A DNA stretch of 64,000 nucleotides, taken from assembly GCA_025765615.1 (NCBI GenBank), contig JAIVFJ010000016.1, forward strand, positions 496,001-560,000, given 5' to 3'. Of this stretch, positions 20,990 to 32,982 are shown in pieces; position 1 is the stretch's first letter, and every line of letters begins with the position of its first letter. The notes under the pieces are model-generated. The model was not told the DNA's origin, ran no database searches, and saw only the letters and a program-made list of their open reading frames with translations. The DNA is from Zopfochytrium polystomum. Lineage: Eukaryota > Chytridiomycota > Chytridiomycetes > Chytridiales > Chytridiaceae. The position numbers and the translations under genes are program-made.

Positions 20990-22790
20990 TCACTCGTGAC
21001 CCGCCGCCGCCGCCCCGCCGAGCTCCCTCGCGAACCGGTCCGCCGCCAGCACGAGCGCCTGCGGATGTCTTCCTCCTTGGCCGAGTGGCCCGCGTCCGCG
21101 ATCTATTGCGTTGGTTTTTTTTTTTTTGTTGTCGTTGCTTGTTTTTTTGGGTGTTGCCGAGCGAGACACCCGGGAGGGATCCTACTTTTGCAAACCAATT
21201 TTTTCTTACCAGGTGGAACTCGGCCTCTGGCCACTTACGGTGGAGCTCCCACGCCGTTGTCGCCGGGCACACGACGTCGTATCGACCCTGCACGATGACC
21301 GCTTTGAAGCCAAAAAAACAAGTCAGATGCCTCCCCGAACGAACGAACGAACAAAACGAACAATAAACTCACCCGGGATGTGCCGGATCTTGTCGACGTT
21401 GTCCAGAGTCCACCCGTCTTTTTCAAAGAAGCCCTCGTTGACAAACTAGGTTTGGTTGGTTAGTGGGGGGGTAAAGTGTGACGTCCGGTTAGTCAGGTGG
21501 CAGGACCCGGTTCCCCTTTCCCCCCTTTACGTAGTGGCATTCGATGCGTGCAAACTGGTCGGCCCACGTGTCGTTCTGGCGCGCTTGAGGAGCTCTGGGT
21601 CTAAGATTTGAAAGGAAATCAAAGAAGCACAAATGGGCGTCGCGTGTTACTCGTCTTCATCCGTTCCCGCCCGTATTTAACTTAGACGTCGCCATCTCCC
21701 ACGTGCTCCACACGACGCCGCAGCGTCTGCGGCGTCAGCGTCGTCGCCGGTGAGGCGGTGGTAGTAAGCGCGGACAAAGTCGTAGTGCTCGTTGGGAGAG
21801 ATGGGCGACGTGTAGGTCTCCCGGTGTTGAGGAAGATGTGGAAGGCGAAGGGTTGGTAGAACTGTTTTGTTTTTGTCGTCAGCCGTGGGGGTGGAGAGGG
21901 AGGGCAGGTAACAACAACACGCACAGGTACCCACCCAATCGATCTCGCTCTTCCTCAAGGTAAAGATGCCGCGCAGGACGACGGACAGCGTGGCGAATGG
22001 CATAGGTGAGTGCGAAGGTGGAACCCCAGCTGCCGCAAAAGACGACCCCGCGGTCGACGGCGAGGCGGGCGCGGAGGGCTTCAATGTCGGCGACGAAAGC
22101 CCAGGTGTTGTCCTCCAGGCTCGCGGTTCTGTGGTGCTTTGCGTTGCGTGATTTTTTGTGTTGGGGTGGTTTTGTGTGTGCCTATGTGTGTGCGCGAGCA
22201 AACAACGTTGAAAGGCGAAAGACGGGGGAAAGACGGGGGAGACGGGGCTCGCTTACGGCGTCGACTCGCCCGCGCTGCGCTGGTCAAATAGGATGATGCG
22301 GTACACTGCGGGGTCAAAGTAGCGGCTGTTGGTGGGGGGGTTCGGTACATCATCAGTCAGTTCATCCAGTGAGTGGAGTTGCGGGGCCACCGCCGCGCTC
22401 TGCACGAGGGGTTGCGAAAAGCCAGACACGACGCCGGGCTGGGTTGGAGGTATCACCTGTCGTCGGGACCGACGCCGCCGGGTCGACCGTGGAGAAACAC
22501 GACAGGGAGGCCCTGGGGGGTGGGGTGGGAGGGGTATGAAGGATGGCGGGTGTGTGTGGTGGTGGTGGTGGTTTCATGAGGGCTCACGCCGGCCTGGCCT
22601 CGTTCGAACACGGGTAACGAGAGCGAGCGAGAGAGAGGGGAGAGGGAGATCGCCCAAAACGCGACGCGCGCAGGAGATGCCTTCTTTTTACATTCTTGTT
22701 CCCGCACTGCTCCTATTAGGGGCGCTCGAGACTGGCAGGAAGCCCGAGTCGTACGGGTCGATCGGGGCGTACAGGGCGCCCGCTGCAGAG
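20990..22790 (-). pseudogene. proline iminopeptidase-like alpha/beta hydrolase, frameshifted
   Basis: Proline iminopeptidases remove N-terminal proline from peptides. Family blocks appear in order on the minus strand: LYAPIDPYDSGFLPVS (about 22755-22708), LPVVFLHG with GRPGG (22520-22455), RYFDPAVYRIILFDQRS (22325-22260), LEDNTWAFVADIEALR and the nucleophile elbow CGSWGST (22115-22040), VVLRGIFTLRKSEIDW, YTSPISPNEHYDFVRAYYHR, WSTWEMATSKLNTGG, NDTWADQFARIECHY, GFFEKDGWTLDNVDKIRHIP, and GRYDVVCPATTAWELH, ending near 20990. At least three breaks need a frame change without a plausible intron (near 22000, 21715 and 21045). One GGPGG-type glycine is Arg. Neighbouring genes are intact, so I read this as a pseudogene; local assembly errors are the alternative. 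The N-terminus is not resolved. Confidence 0.72.
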
Positions 22791-22887
22791 TGGGTGGTTA
22801 CGGTTGGGTGGCGGTGGTGGCTGTGTCCAAGATTTTAATCAAAATGAAGAACGAGGGGATGCCTGTCGACCTGTTGGCAATCCTTGC

Positions 22888-22888
<1 letters not shown>

Positions 22889-22924
<36 letters not shown>
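22889..22924. repeat. poly(A) run, 36 nt
   Basis: An uninterrupted A run upstream of the iminopeptidase-like locus. It could be a retroposition tail or simple slippage. Confidence 0.9.
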
Positions 22925-22926
<2 letters not shown>

Positions 22927-23313
22927 AAGAAGAGAAAATATGATTCAAGACAAAGCTTTCAATGGATATTGGTTGTCCCACACAGGCAATCTGTCCCTGG
23001 ATTGAAAGGAGATTGGCATGCCACAATGAACATTGCAAGGCAGGCCACGTGGAGAGTTGGAGTTGTTTGATGCTGTACTTGATGGAGAAAATGGTCCAGG
23101 ATAGAAGATGTGTGTTGCACACAATGCTTGTTGCAAGCTGATTAATGGACGAAAATTCTGAAATTGGAAAAGCAGGTTGGCACTATTGAAGAGCGACTGT
23201 GTGCCAAATTTCAGGCTGAGAATCAAAGTTTTGGTGGTGTTGTCCCTTGGGGAGTGTTGGAGAACGAAATGGAGGCAACTCACAGCAATTTGGTGTCCAG
23301 CTAGGGTTACTTG

Positions 23314-23985
23314 TGTTAGGCAGAACTGACTGGTTAGCAGCAAGAGGCACAAGACAGACCCAAACCTACTGTGACTGTCAGTTATCGTTCTCACGATGCC
23401 CATGGGAAAGCAAGCCACTGCCAATGCAGACCAAGGCACTGGCTTGCCCTGTTGACAAATACTCCAAGTATTAAGTGGAACGGAAACCTGGTGTTAACAG
23501 TTTTCCTCCTCCTCTGCTCAAGCAGATAATATAGGAGAGGTTTTTACCCTGTGCCGGTCACGCTTGCCTAGCAACTATTACAGTGCACATCATCATTATG
23601 TATCAATTATTCATAATAGAGTTTCTCTTTCTCTCCAAGTTGGGGAGAAGGACCCCCCCAAACCACCCCTCCACTTCATTCACTCCTCCCACTCACTCAC
23701 TCAGAGTTGTCAGGAACAGGGCAGGACAGGACAAGGCAGACAAGGAACTGAGAGGAGTGATGATTGTATTGGAAACAATTTTGAGAGTCTTCCTTGTCAA
23801 GACTCAAAGAAAGTTCCAGAAAGAGCAATTAGTAATACAATGATACCAATGATACCAATGACAACAAGACAAGTCAGGAAAGCAAAGAACGTTCCAGAAG
23901 GTTCCACAAGGTTCCATGAAGGAATGTTCTAGAAGGTTCCAGAGGTTTCCAGAGGGTGATTCATAACAAGAGTGGACTGTTTACA
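23314..23985 (+). mobile_element. copia family A LTR interrupted by a second LTR element
   Basis: The left part (23314-23707) starts TGTTAGGCAGAACTGAC and continues to the CACTCACTCAGAGT block. The terminal GGACTGTTTACA lies at 23974-23985. Between them sits a 261-bp TG...CA insertion (23708-23968). No perfect TSD adjoins the outer ends; GCTAG at 23986-23990 recurs at 23300-23304, nine bases short of the left end, which may be coincidence. Confidence 0.85.
23708..23968. mobile_element. solo LTR-like element, family B, nested in a family A LTR
   Basis: This 261-bp element begins TGTCAGGAACAGGGC and ends GATTCATAACA. It is flanked by the perfect duplication AGAGT (23703-23707 and 23969-23973), of which one copy belongs to the family A LTR. 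It contains several AGGTTCCA-like short repeats near its right end. Termini, size and 5-bp TSD fit a solo LTR of a second retrotransposon family. No other copy is seen in the window. Confidence 0.82.
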
Positions 23986-25859
23986 GCTAGATTTCGCTAT
24001 TATGGACCAAGACCCTGCAGAAGCAGCAAACCATGATGATTTTGATGATCCTACGAATGCCTGAGTCTGTGCATGTGACGAATGCACTCCTGTATATTTA
24101 CTTTACGCAGTACCAGTCTTGGTAGTACATCTGCATTGTTGCGAAGGTTTGAGAAATATGGCACACGAGCACAGCACGCTGCCACAGAGTTGGCCCTCTG
24201 CACCGCCGCTGCAACGGTCGAGTCAACCAAGGCCCACTGTTCAGTCTGTCACTATTGGCCCTTGCGGTTTATGTGCATTTACCCATAACAGGATTCCCAG
24301 TTGCCTTCCAAAACAGCTTGCCACTGCTTCTTGCCACACTTCACTCAATGAATTGAGATCCCATTCACTCTTGAGCTGTTCGCACCAATCCCTTTTCTCC
24401 GCTGGAGCAGCCTTTCTATCTGTGACTGCAATTACTCGTTGGTTGTGCTTCCTCCCACATAATGATTCCAATATGGTTCAAAACGTTTGCCTGTCGATCA
24501 CAATAACGTAAGTATCAATATGAAGAGATCCTGTGTGCAATATGGATGGAGCATTGCTTTCAATCTGGAGCAAGCGCTGATCAAGCCTGCTGGGAAGGTT
24601 GTGTCCAGCGTGGGCGTGCATTTTACGCATGTTGCTCTGTTGTCCCAGCTTACCTCCACTGGGTGTTTGTTGTGCATCAGCCCCACTGTTTTCAGGAAGA
24701 CGCCCCAATGTTTTTTGATTCTTGTCCTGTCCTGCAGACAGCCATTCGAGAGACCCAGGTTTACTTAGTGCCCAAGGGGGAAGCAGGAAAGACATGTCAC
24801 AGCCCCTGCAATAAAGGTTCGTGGAATCTTCCCTTTGATTGGGGGTGCGCAAAGGGGACGGTTCAGAGTGCGTCGCCCCTTTTTTCTTCGAATTTTTGAA
24901 TTTTGAGTTTCACCGCACCAATCAAAGAATTTCTTGGTCACTTTTTTGATATTGCATCCCTCATTTTCGCCAAACCAAAAAATGAAAACAAAAAAAATTT
25001 TATTTTGGCTATCGAGACGCACTTGAACCGTCCTCCAATGACCTGTTGCGCTTTTCGGTGACTCCAAGTTAACCCCAAAAAATATGCTGAATAAAACGAA
25101 AAAAACAAAAAAAAAGAAAAATAAAAGAATTGAAAGAAATCATGTGTCCAGGGCGGGCCCTCGTGACACATTGACACATTGCGGCCACTTTAGCCAGCCA
25201 CCGCTCCCGCGTGACCCCCGTCGCATCGGGAGGAACGGACGGACGGAACGAGACGCAGCCAGAGCGCGGATCCCGGCAGTCCCCGGCGCCCAGATCCGCC
25301 TTCCAAAACAAAATGTCACGCGAGCGAGGAGCCGCCAGCGAGGAGGCAGGCGGGCGGGCGGGCGGGCGGGCGGTTCCCGGGACCGCGGACAGACCCGAGG
25401 ACGACGCCCCACGCTCACTCTCGGTGCCCGAAGAAACCAACGACTCATCCTCGCTCACTATTTGTCGCAACAGCATCCAGAGAAGGGCGAGCCCATTTAC
25501 TCCCCCCGCGTACCATGCCGCCGATCCCTTTCTTGTTGTGAAAGAAATAAAAAATAAATATAAAAAATTAGTTGTACAGCCGAACAAACACTGCAGAGAA
25601 CATGCGACGGATTGGAACCCCCCTTCCCGTTTTCTTCCGCACAGCCCGGAACTGCGCGCACACACACACACACACACACACAGAAACAACCCACTCCCAG
25701 ACTTCCGGCACCCAGAATATAAAACCTCTACGCCCTGCCGTCGTCCCGCACCCTCTCTCAGATCGCCCTTCCAGTTTCTTTCCAACCCTCTCTGGCTCCC
25801 TCTTAACATAACTGAAAGCAAAACCCCATCATCCCGACTCGACCTCGAAGGATTCAAAG
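23986..25859. other. no gene recognised
   Basis: No ORF in this stretch shows a domain. The upper-strand part from about 25140 on is GC-rich and is probably the 5' region of the YaaH-like gene. A (CA)n tract lies at about 25658-25681. Confidence 0.45.
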
Positions 25860-26939
25860 ATGCGAAAATTTGCCGACCCCGCTCCGCTCGGTGAGTAAGG
25901 GACGGAGGCGACGTTCGCCCCCGCAACCCACCTTCCCCTGACACCAAATTGTGTTTCGAACGGAACTGCATCATTTTGTGATTTTTGAGATCCTCTTTCA
26001 CCCGTTCCCTCGTTCACCGTGCCCCCCTTAACACTCCGTAACAAACACAACTAAACAAAACGGGGGAAAAAAAAAATAAACAACAGGACTCTCTGCGTTC
26101 GCCCTCACGACGTTTGTGCTGTCGCTTATCAACACACAGCAGCGAGACGGTAAGACTCCAACAAGGCCGAATATCATTCTTGTTTCTATCCCTCCCTGCC
26201 CTCCCCTATCTCACACCTTCCATTGTACCCTGCCCCCCCACCCTCAACACAGTCACGATCCCCAACGTGGTAGTGGGCCTCGCGCTCTTCTACGGCGGTC
26301 TCGGGCAGCTCCTCGCCGGGATGTGGGAGTTCGCGTCGGGCAACACGTTCGGGGCGACGGCGTTCACGTCGTACGGAGGGTTCTGGATGTCGTACGCGAC
26401 GGTGCTGTTGCCCAACTCGGGGGTGCTGGCGGCGTACCAGGGGACGACGCAGCTGCACGACGCGTTGGGGTACTACTTGCTGGGGTGGGCGGTGTTTACG
26501 TTCAGTTGAGTTCGATATCGTATTTTATTTTGTCCCCCCCTGCGTAAAACAGCTAAAACCAGAACCACCTCTTTTCCCGGCGCGGCGGAAAAAAAAAAAA
26601 AAAAAAAAAAAAACCCTCCCCCCCGCAGTCCTCTTCCTCGCGACATTCCGCTCGACGGCAGCGCTGACGACGCTCTTCTTCCTGCTGACTGTGACGTTCG
26701 TGCTTCTATCTGCCGGCGAGTTTACGCAGCATGTGACGTGGACCAAGGCGGGCGGGTGGCTCGGGATCGTGGTGGCTTGCGTGGCGTGGTACGCGGCGGG
26801 GGCGGTGCTGATCACGCGCGAGTCGTCGTACTTTGAGCTGCCGGTCGGACCGCTGCCAAAGAGCTTTGAGACGCGGTTCGGTGGCGTCGGCATCGAGGGC
26901 GGGGTCAAGCCCGGGGAAGAGATCGCCCACGACTCTTGA
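25860..26939 (+). CDS. acetate/ammonium transporter-like, GPR1/FUN34/YaaH family
   Basis: Members are plasma-membrane proteins with six membrane spans that move acetate and related monocarboxylates (yeast Ady2 and Ato proteins). Four exons (25860-25890, 26088-26150, 26253-26504, 26629-26939) join with matching phases to 218 aa. Family signatures are DPAPLG (usually NPAPLG) at residues 6-11, SAFALTTFVLSLIN, NVVVGLALFYGGLGQLLAGM, GNTFGATAFTSYGGFWMS, TFRSTAALTTLFFLL and an FELPVGPLPKSFE tail. The Asn of NPAPLG is Asp here. The N-terminus is short for the family, so an upstream exon may be missing. Intron 3 contains an A run of about 24 nt just before its acceptor. Confidence 0.9.
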
Positions 26940-29226
26940 GATGGGGCTGCTCCCATCACCATCCCCAAGCGGCCCTGAACCCAGTCTCATCTTCAACACC
27001 CACTTTGTCCTTCCAGTCGCGGAAGACCTCGTTGCTCGTTGTCCAATCTCCCTGTCATCGTCCCTCTCATCCCGCTGATCCCATGAAATCCTCGTATTTC
27101 CCGTTAGTACTCTACTCGCTCGTTCTTCTTTGTGTTTGTCTAGTACGTGTCCTTTTTTCTGTTTTTTTTTGTTTTGTTCCGTTCCACATTCTACTGTCAC
27201 CTGTAGCGTCTTCCGACAAAAAAACAAACGAATTTTCACGAAACCGCTCCATTATCGCCGTCCCGTTTCATTTGAAAGTGTTAGGACTTGGTTCTTTTGA
27301 TTCGTCGAGCAACGATCTTCAAGTTCGCCTTGCGGGTTCGAAAGCAAGCTGTCCCTGGCCGTTGAATGTGTAAGACGGGGCCACCGAAGACAATTAGGAT
27401 CAAGTCTGAAAATGCTGTGCTACATAATGCGGAGAGACATTCCATTCCAGTTGGCGAGCCCCTAGATCCCTCCAATGAGGCGGGAATCTCCTACACACAG
27501 AAGCTCCGCCCGCAGCTGCCACCCTCCGTATCCTTCGTCAACCTCGATGAGCGGCGGATTGGAGGGGAACGAAGTGTCCTTCCCTTTCCGTTGGTTGACG
27601 GTCGACTCTCTCGCTCCCTTTGGTGCCTGATTTTCCCTAGCGAGTATGTACTACATACAGTTCGGCTGCTTGTCTTTCAGGGTCTTGTTGAAGGGTCTTG
27701 TCTCTTTTGCTGTCAAATTCTTTTCTCTCTTGCCACTGGCTTGTCGTTGCCCTTCGTTTCGCCCGCCGCTTCCCGTCGTTGTTTGCCGCTCCCTCCGCGT
27801 CCGTTAGACCTGGGGTCGCACGCCCATCGTCCGCCAGGTGTACGTAGGAGTCGCACCAGACTTCCACATCGAGCGTGCCAGGTCATCGCCGAGTGATCTC
27901 CACTCTCAATCGAACCGTCGCGATCCGTGTTGCCACTTTTCCCACAACCTCTTCCAACACTCGCCCACGCTTTCGACAGATTTGCCACCCCTGTCTTTCA
28001 AGTCGCCGTCACCCATGCCGTCGCCCACAGAGTCATCACTGCTGCAATTTTTCCTCAAGCTGCTTTTGCTACCTGTTGTCCTTGGATTTCGCCGCTGATG
28101 CCAGCTTTCCCTGCTGTTGCTGCGCCTCTGAGCGTAATGCTATCGCCAAACAAGTCCTTTTGGACACCACCATCACCACACTGCTGGCGCCATGCATCCC
28201 CAAGGTTTCAGACTGGTTTGTCACCTGTCGTGGTTTCATTGTGGTTTGTCGCAATTGCCACTGCCTATTCCCCACCTTGTCGATCCGCCGATGTTGTCGC
28301 TGCTGTTCTTGTTTCGTTGAGTGTCTGTTGCAGCAGTTACACGAGGCGGTTTGTTCATCAAGCTCTGGTGCTCCTCGTCAGCGTGGGTGACCCTTTCCGC
28401 TAGGATAATGAGCGTCTCGTCCGTCGGTTTCAAGGATTCTATGTTGTCGTACGCGGAGCGTACCGCTGCAAAGGAATAGGCAAGTCGATGGATGGGGTCG
28501 ATTGGCGGTGCGAGGACGGCAAGGCCGTTTCGTTCTGCTTTTTGTGGAAGAAGACTTTTTCAGACCAGCCAGTAAGGGCGCTGGCCACTCGCTCGGCTGA
28601 GGGGTTTGCCAGATGTGGAGGCACCAGGCGCTTCTTTTGTTGCGCCCCTATGAGCTGTTGCACCTTTCTCCTGTATGTTTCGCCAGTCTTTAATTTCGTG
28701 ATTCTTGTGTTTGGGACCCTAACCTGCAGCGTCCGCTTCACCCGCATCAATCGCATCTCTGTTCGTCCTTTGTTTGCACACGGTTTTGCCCTGGGGTATT
28801 AATATTTTCCGCCAGCAGGGGCAGGTAGTCCAGTTTGGATTGGGTGGATTCAATTCTTCCTTTCTGGCTGGATCCCTTTTCCAAAAAAAGAAAAGGAGCC
28901 AAACCGCCAGAGCAATTGCGGAAAATAGATTGTCCGGTATAGATATTTATTATTTGTCAAATGACGACGGGTTTTACCGTCCCGAATGGGGGGTGCCACG
29001 CATAGGACAAACACCGGACGGTTGTTCGATTCCAGATTTGCCGGGGGCGTCCGGCATTCGCATTCCTTCAGTTCTTCTATTTTATTTTATTTTTATTTTT
29101 TTTGTTTCTGTTGTTGTTTTTGATATTCTTCCTTTTTGTTTTTTTCAGATAGGCAGTTCTTTTTTTTTGTAATTCCTAGAAGCGCGTTGTTGTTGTTTGT
29201 TTGTTTGCTGTGGCGGTCTCGCTCTG

Positions 29227-29258
<32 letters not shown>

Positions 29259-29379
29259 GCTCCCTCTCTCTCTCTCCGCGCTCGCGCTCTGTCCGGCTCT
29301 CTTTTGTCTTTTTTCGCGGACTCCGTTTCTGCAAAACGGGAAATGGCCAAACAAGTATTGATGGAAGATGGATTGAATC

Positions 29380-29439
<60 letters not shown>

Positions 29440-29614
29440 GAGAGAGCGAGAGAGAGAGAGAGAGACAGAGAGACAGAGAGACAGAGAGCAAGCAAGCCCC
29501 CAACACTGCAACAACAGCCGCCGTGCTTTGCGCTTGCACATTTTTTATTTTAAATAACCCATCGCTTGCCTGCTGTGGCTGCAGAACAGCGAAAAAAACA
29601 ACTTAGTTTGCGAA
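26940..29614. other. no gene recognised; paired (TC)n and (GA)n tracts
   Basis: Several ORFs (for example 27366-27896 +, 27713-27988 - and 28439-28756 -) show no recognisable domain or splice pattern. A (TC)n-rich tract at about 29218-29278 and a (GA)n-rich tract at about 29384-29490 are complementary and could form a hairpin. Confidence 0.4.
29218..29490. repeat. (TC)n and (GA)n tracts in opposite orientation
   Basis: TC-rich 29218-29278 and GA-rich 29384-29490 flank about 105 bp of unique sequence upstream of the thioesterase gene. Confidence 0.8.
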
Positions 29615-30975
29615 ATGGCCGCCACCACCACCACTGCTCCCTCCTACCAGCAGCAGCAGCAGCAGCAGCGCGAGACGAATCCGCAGCCGCACCCGTCCCT
29701 GTCGGCCTACTTCGTCGAGCTGCCCGCCCCGCCGCCCTCGGCCTCGTCCGTTTTCTTCGATTTTCACCCGACCCGCTACACCATCGGTCCTTGGTCGCTC
29801 GACGCTCAACATGGCAAGCGCAGCTCCCTCCCTCTCCTCTGTTGCCTCCTGCTTGCTTGTTTGCTTGTTTGCTCCACATCTTCTCTCTCTGCTCCGCCCA
29901 CACGCACAGTCGTTATAACATTTCCTAACAACCCCCTTCCCCTTCTCCATTGATCCAACCCACAACCCCATCCTCAGGCGGCCCCATTAGCGCCCTCCTT
30001 CTCCACTGCATGGGCCGCGCCGCCAAAGCCTCGTTCGCGTCCTCGGGCCGCGGCGGCGCCGCCCCCGCGCCGGAACTAACTCCAGCGCGGCTGACGGTGA
30101 ACCTGCACCGGCCCGTGCCTGCGGTGCGCCCGATCCGCGTGACGGTGACGACGGTGCAGAGCTCGCGGTCGATCCGGCAACTCGCGGCGTCGGTGACGAC
30201 GCGGCCGGACGACGACGGCACCGCTTCCTCAAAGCCGGCGGCGGCGGCGGCGGCGACGGCCGAGGCGCTGTTCCAGGTGCCGCAAGTCGACCCGGCGCTC
30301 GCGGCGGTGGCCGCGGCCGGCGCGGCGGCGGACCGCGCAGGGCTGCACGCGCCGCCGTCGTGGATGCCATCCGCCGGCGAGCTGGACGTTCTCCACGCGA
30401 CGCGGCCCGACACCACGTTCCGACCTCCCGGGCAGGCGGACGCCGCCGCGGCCGGGACGCCGCCGTCGGTGCGGTTCTTCGACTCGATCGCGACCGTGTT
30501 CAACACGGTGGACGGCGGGCGGGCCGGGTGGGTGACGGTGCCGGCGTCCGCGCCGTTCCTGGACGCGATCATGTGGCTGCGGGTGCGCGACGGCTCGGTC
30601 GCGCTGGTGGAGCCACTGTCGGGCAGCAGGGTTCCCGTGACGGCGCAGGAGCTGCTGGTGATAGCGGGCGACGCCGGGAACGGGATATCGCCGGTGGTGC
30701 CGTTTGGGGCGTTTGCGTTCTCGAACGTGAGCGTCAACTACTTTTGGCTGCGGAACCCGCCCGAGACGGGCGGGGACGACACCGACGGCGCGCGGAACCC
30801 GTGGCTCATGATCAAGGCGCGCACGCGGTACCAGGACAACGGCGCCGCGCTGACGTTCTCGACCATCTTTGACGGCAGCGGGGCGCCGTGCGCGTACGTC
30901 ATGCAGAACTTGGTCGTCAGGGTCGTCGCGACGGGCGGAAAGAACAACGTCAAGAAGGCGGCCGCAAAGATTTGA
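29615..30975 (+). CDS. acyl-CoA thioesterase-like protein (TesB/4HBT_3 type)
   Basis: Hot-dog-fold thioesterases of this type hydrolyse acyl-CoA esters. Two exons (29615-29813 and 29978-30975) give 398 aa. The intron is GC-AG (donor ATG|GCAAGC), needed to join SLDAQHG to GGPISALLLHCM, the family block where substrate entry is formed. Further family-like parts are LTVNLHRPVPAVRPIRVTV in the first fold, a Pro/Ala-rich insertion around residues 150-200, and a C-terminal second fold with MWLRVRDG and PWLMIKARTRYQDNG. Poly-Gln lies near residue 12. Codon use is strongly GC-rich like its neighbours. The fold assignment is fairly secure; the substrate is unknown. Confidence 0.75.
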
Positions 30976-32982
30976 ACAGCGGCAAAATTCTAGGCGGTGA
31001 AAAATGTGAAGGCAGTGTTGTTCGTGTTTCCAGTGGTTTGAGTGTTGCTGCCACCATCGGGCCTCTTCTGTTCTCTTGATTTCCCCGTTTTTTTTTTCTG
31101 TTCTGCATCTCCATCTCTCACTCATTCAATACACTCTTGTTGCGTTGCAGTTGTTTGAGAAGGCGGACTTCAAGAGAACCGCCTCGCAAAAAGAAAAAAA
31201 GCTAAACAGCTCGCCCGATCCTCCACCCAGCATTCCCGCGCATCCTTGTGCCCCCGGCCCCTGCGCATACTCGCCAATCCGTGAGCGCACCTTCAAAAAA
31301 ACCAACTCTATCGGGGCTCTCACCGCTTCAAACACACGGTGCGCGTGCAGCCACCGCGCCGAGGCCGCCATAGCGGCCTCGAGCACGTTGACGTCGTCGA
31401 CCGCGACAAGGGGCGGGCCGCAAATCTTGTCGGAAACGCACGCACCTGCTGTCCTGCCTCGGCGCGCACGACGACGCGCTCGACGGCCGCGCGCTTCAGC
31501 GCGTCGCGGCCGCCGACGGCCTGCGCCGCTGCGGCCGTCGCAAACTCTGGCAGCGCGGCGAGGTCGCGGCGGAAGAACATTGCCGTGAGGTCGACGACGC
31601 CGGCGGCGACGTCGCTTCTGCTGCAGATGCGCAGCGAGTGCAATGCGCATTGGATGGCTGATCTTCATTTGATCGCGCTGCTGCTCCTGAATGGTGCCGC
31701 GATGCACCGATGCCCCGATGCCCCCGCATATGCTGGTGCCGATGCCCGCTGATGCTGCTGGCTGCTGCGGCGCTTCGTCGTCGTTCGACGTCGTTGTCGT
31801 CGTCGTCGTGTTGTTCGAATTCGTTGCTGGTTGTCTGTCCCGAGCAGCTACTAATACGCAAGTAGTCTTGCCCACTTTGTTGAAGCGGCGACTTCGAGTC
31901 CGTCGGAAGGCTGTCCCCTTATTCTTCTTGGCTGCGAGCTCTCGCTATCCTCGTGCCGCCCATCCCGCAGGCACCTAATCCGTTCGAGACGGACCCTTCA
32001 CCGCCCGCCTCTATCTATGACCTCCCTTCTCTTCTACGTCTATCCCGTCTCTTCCACTTCATTCCCACCCACCTCACCCATCTCGCCCAATGACTGCTGC
32101 CCAAAGCTTCCTGTTTCGAAGTAAATAGAGATGTTTCGCGCTGGCAGTGGAAAGTCCTTGACGGCCGCTGTCCGCCACACGACATTACAACTGCCGCTGT
32201 CCTGCCCACAACTTCGAATTAGAGGTTGTTTCGAACTTGGGATGGCAACCTTTTTGGGCTACTGCTGTTAAATGAGGTAGGTGGCTGAACACTTATCGTT
32301 TGGCAACACAAATAATAACACTTTACGAGGATTTTGTTCTAAGAGCAGCCGCGGGATATCTTCGTCGATTGTATCATCATCTATATTTCATTGTCATTGA
32401 AGTCCTTTGCTATTGATAGTCCCGCTGGTTGGAAATCCCTCAGCAGAGACGCCTAAACGATAACAAAATGCTATGCCCACTTTGCCCAAAACAGAACGAC
32501 ACAATCATCAAGGAAGGAGATAATAGCAGTGTAGGGCCGCAGAGAATGCACTGTGCGGCACCAACTTGCTTTAGATCGAGCAGTTAAAGTTCATGAAGGA
32601 TTGGTAGGAACAATTTATAAGTTAGAACCGTAAACTCTTTTCCACTTCTACACCCAAATAACAGAGAAATTATTTAAATCGGTATGAAGGCAGCAATAGC
32701 CGTTGCAAACAATGTGTTTCACGTTGGAGCGTTTTGTATTGGCGGGAAGCATCAAGGCGCAGACCGCCTTGTGTTGTGCGGCAGCTATGACATTGAATGA
32801 GAATGAGTTCTCGACCATCAACCATGCAAGACTGATGAAAAGTGCGGACTTGAGGACGCTGATGAGGACTCTGCCGGTACAGAAGTACCTTCTCCAACTA
32901 TATAGGCGTACAAAGAAAGGGTTGGGGCAGAACATTTTTCATTTTCTCCTTTTTCACCGAGCCACTCCTCTCCCCGACGCCG
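30976..32982. other. unassigned; possible minus-strand gene at 31.1-31.9 kb
   Basis: On the minus strand 31875-31126 is open (249 codons, starting MGKTTCVLVAARDR) and 31643-31320 is open in another frame (MFFRRDLAALPEFATAA). Neither shows a domain I know, and I could not join them with a convincing intron. 32230-32980 shows nothing. Confidence 0.3.

Noticed and set aside
23300..23990. GCTAG as a target-site duplication of the interrupted copia LTR
   Set aside because: The left copy is nine bases away from the LTR end, so it may be chance; not asserted.
25069..26001. 310-codon minus-strand ORF upstream of the YaaH-like gene
   Set aside because: Low-complexity and repeat-driven (CA/GT tract), overlaps the transporter's first exon, no motif.
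30229..31125. 298-codon minus-strand ORF over the thioesterase gene
   Set aside because: Extremely Arg-rich shadow of the GC-rich plus-strand exon, no domain.
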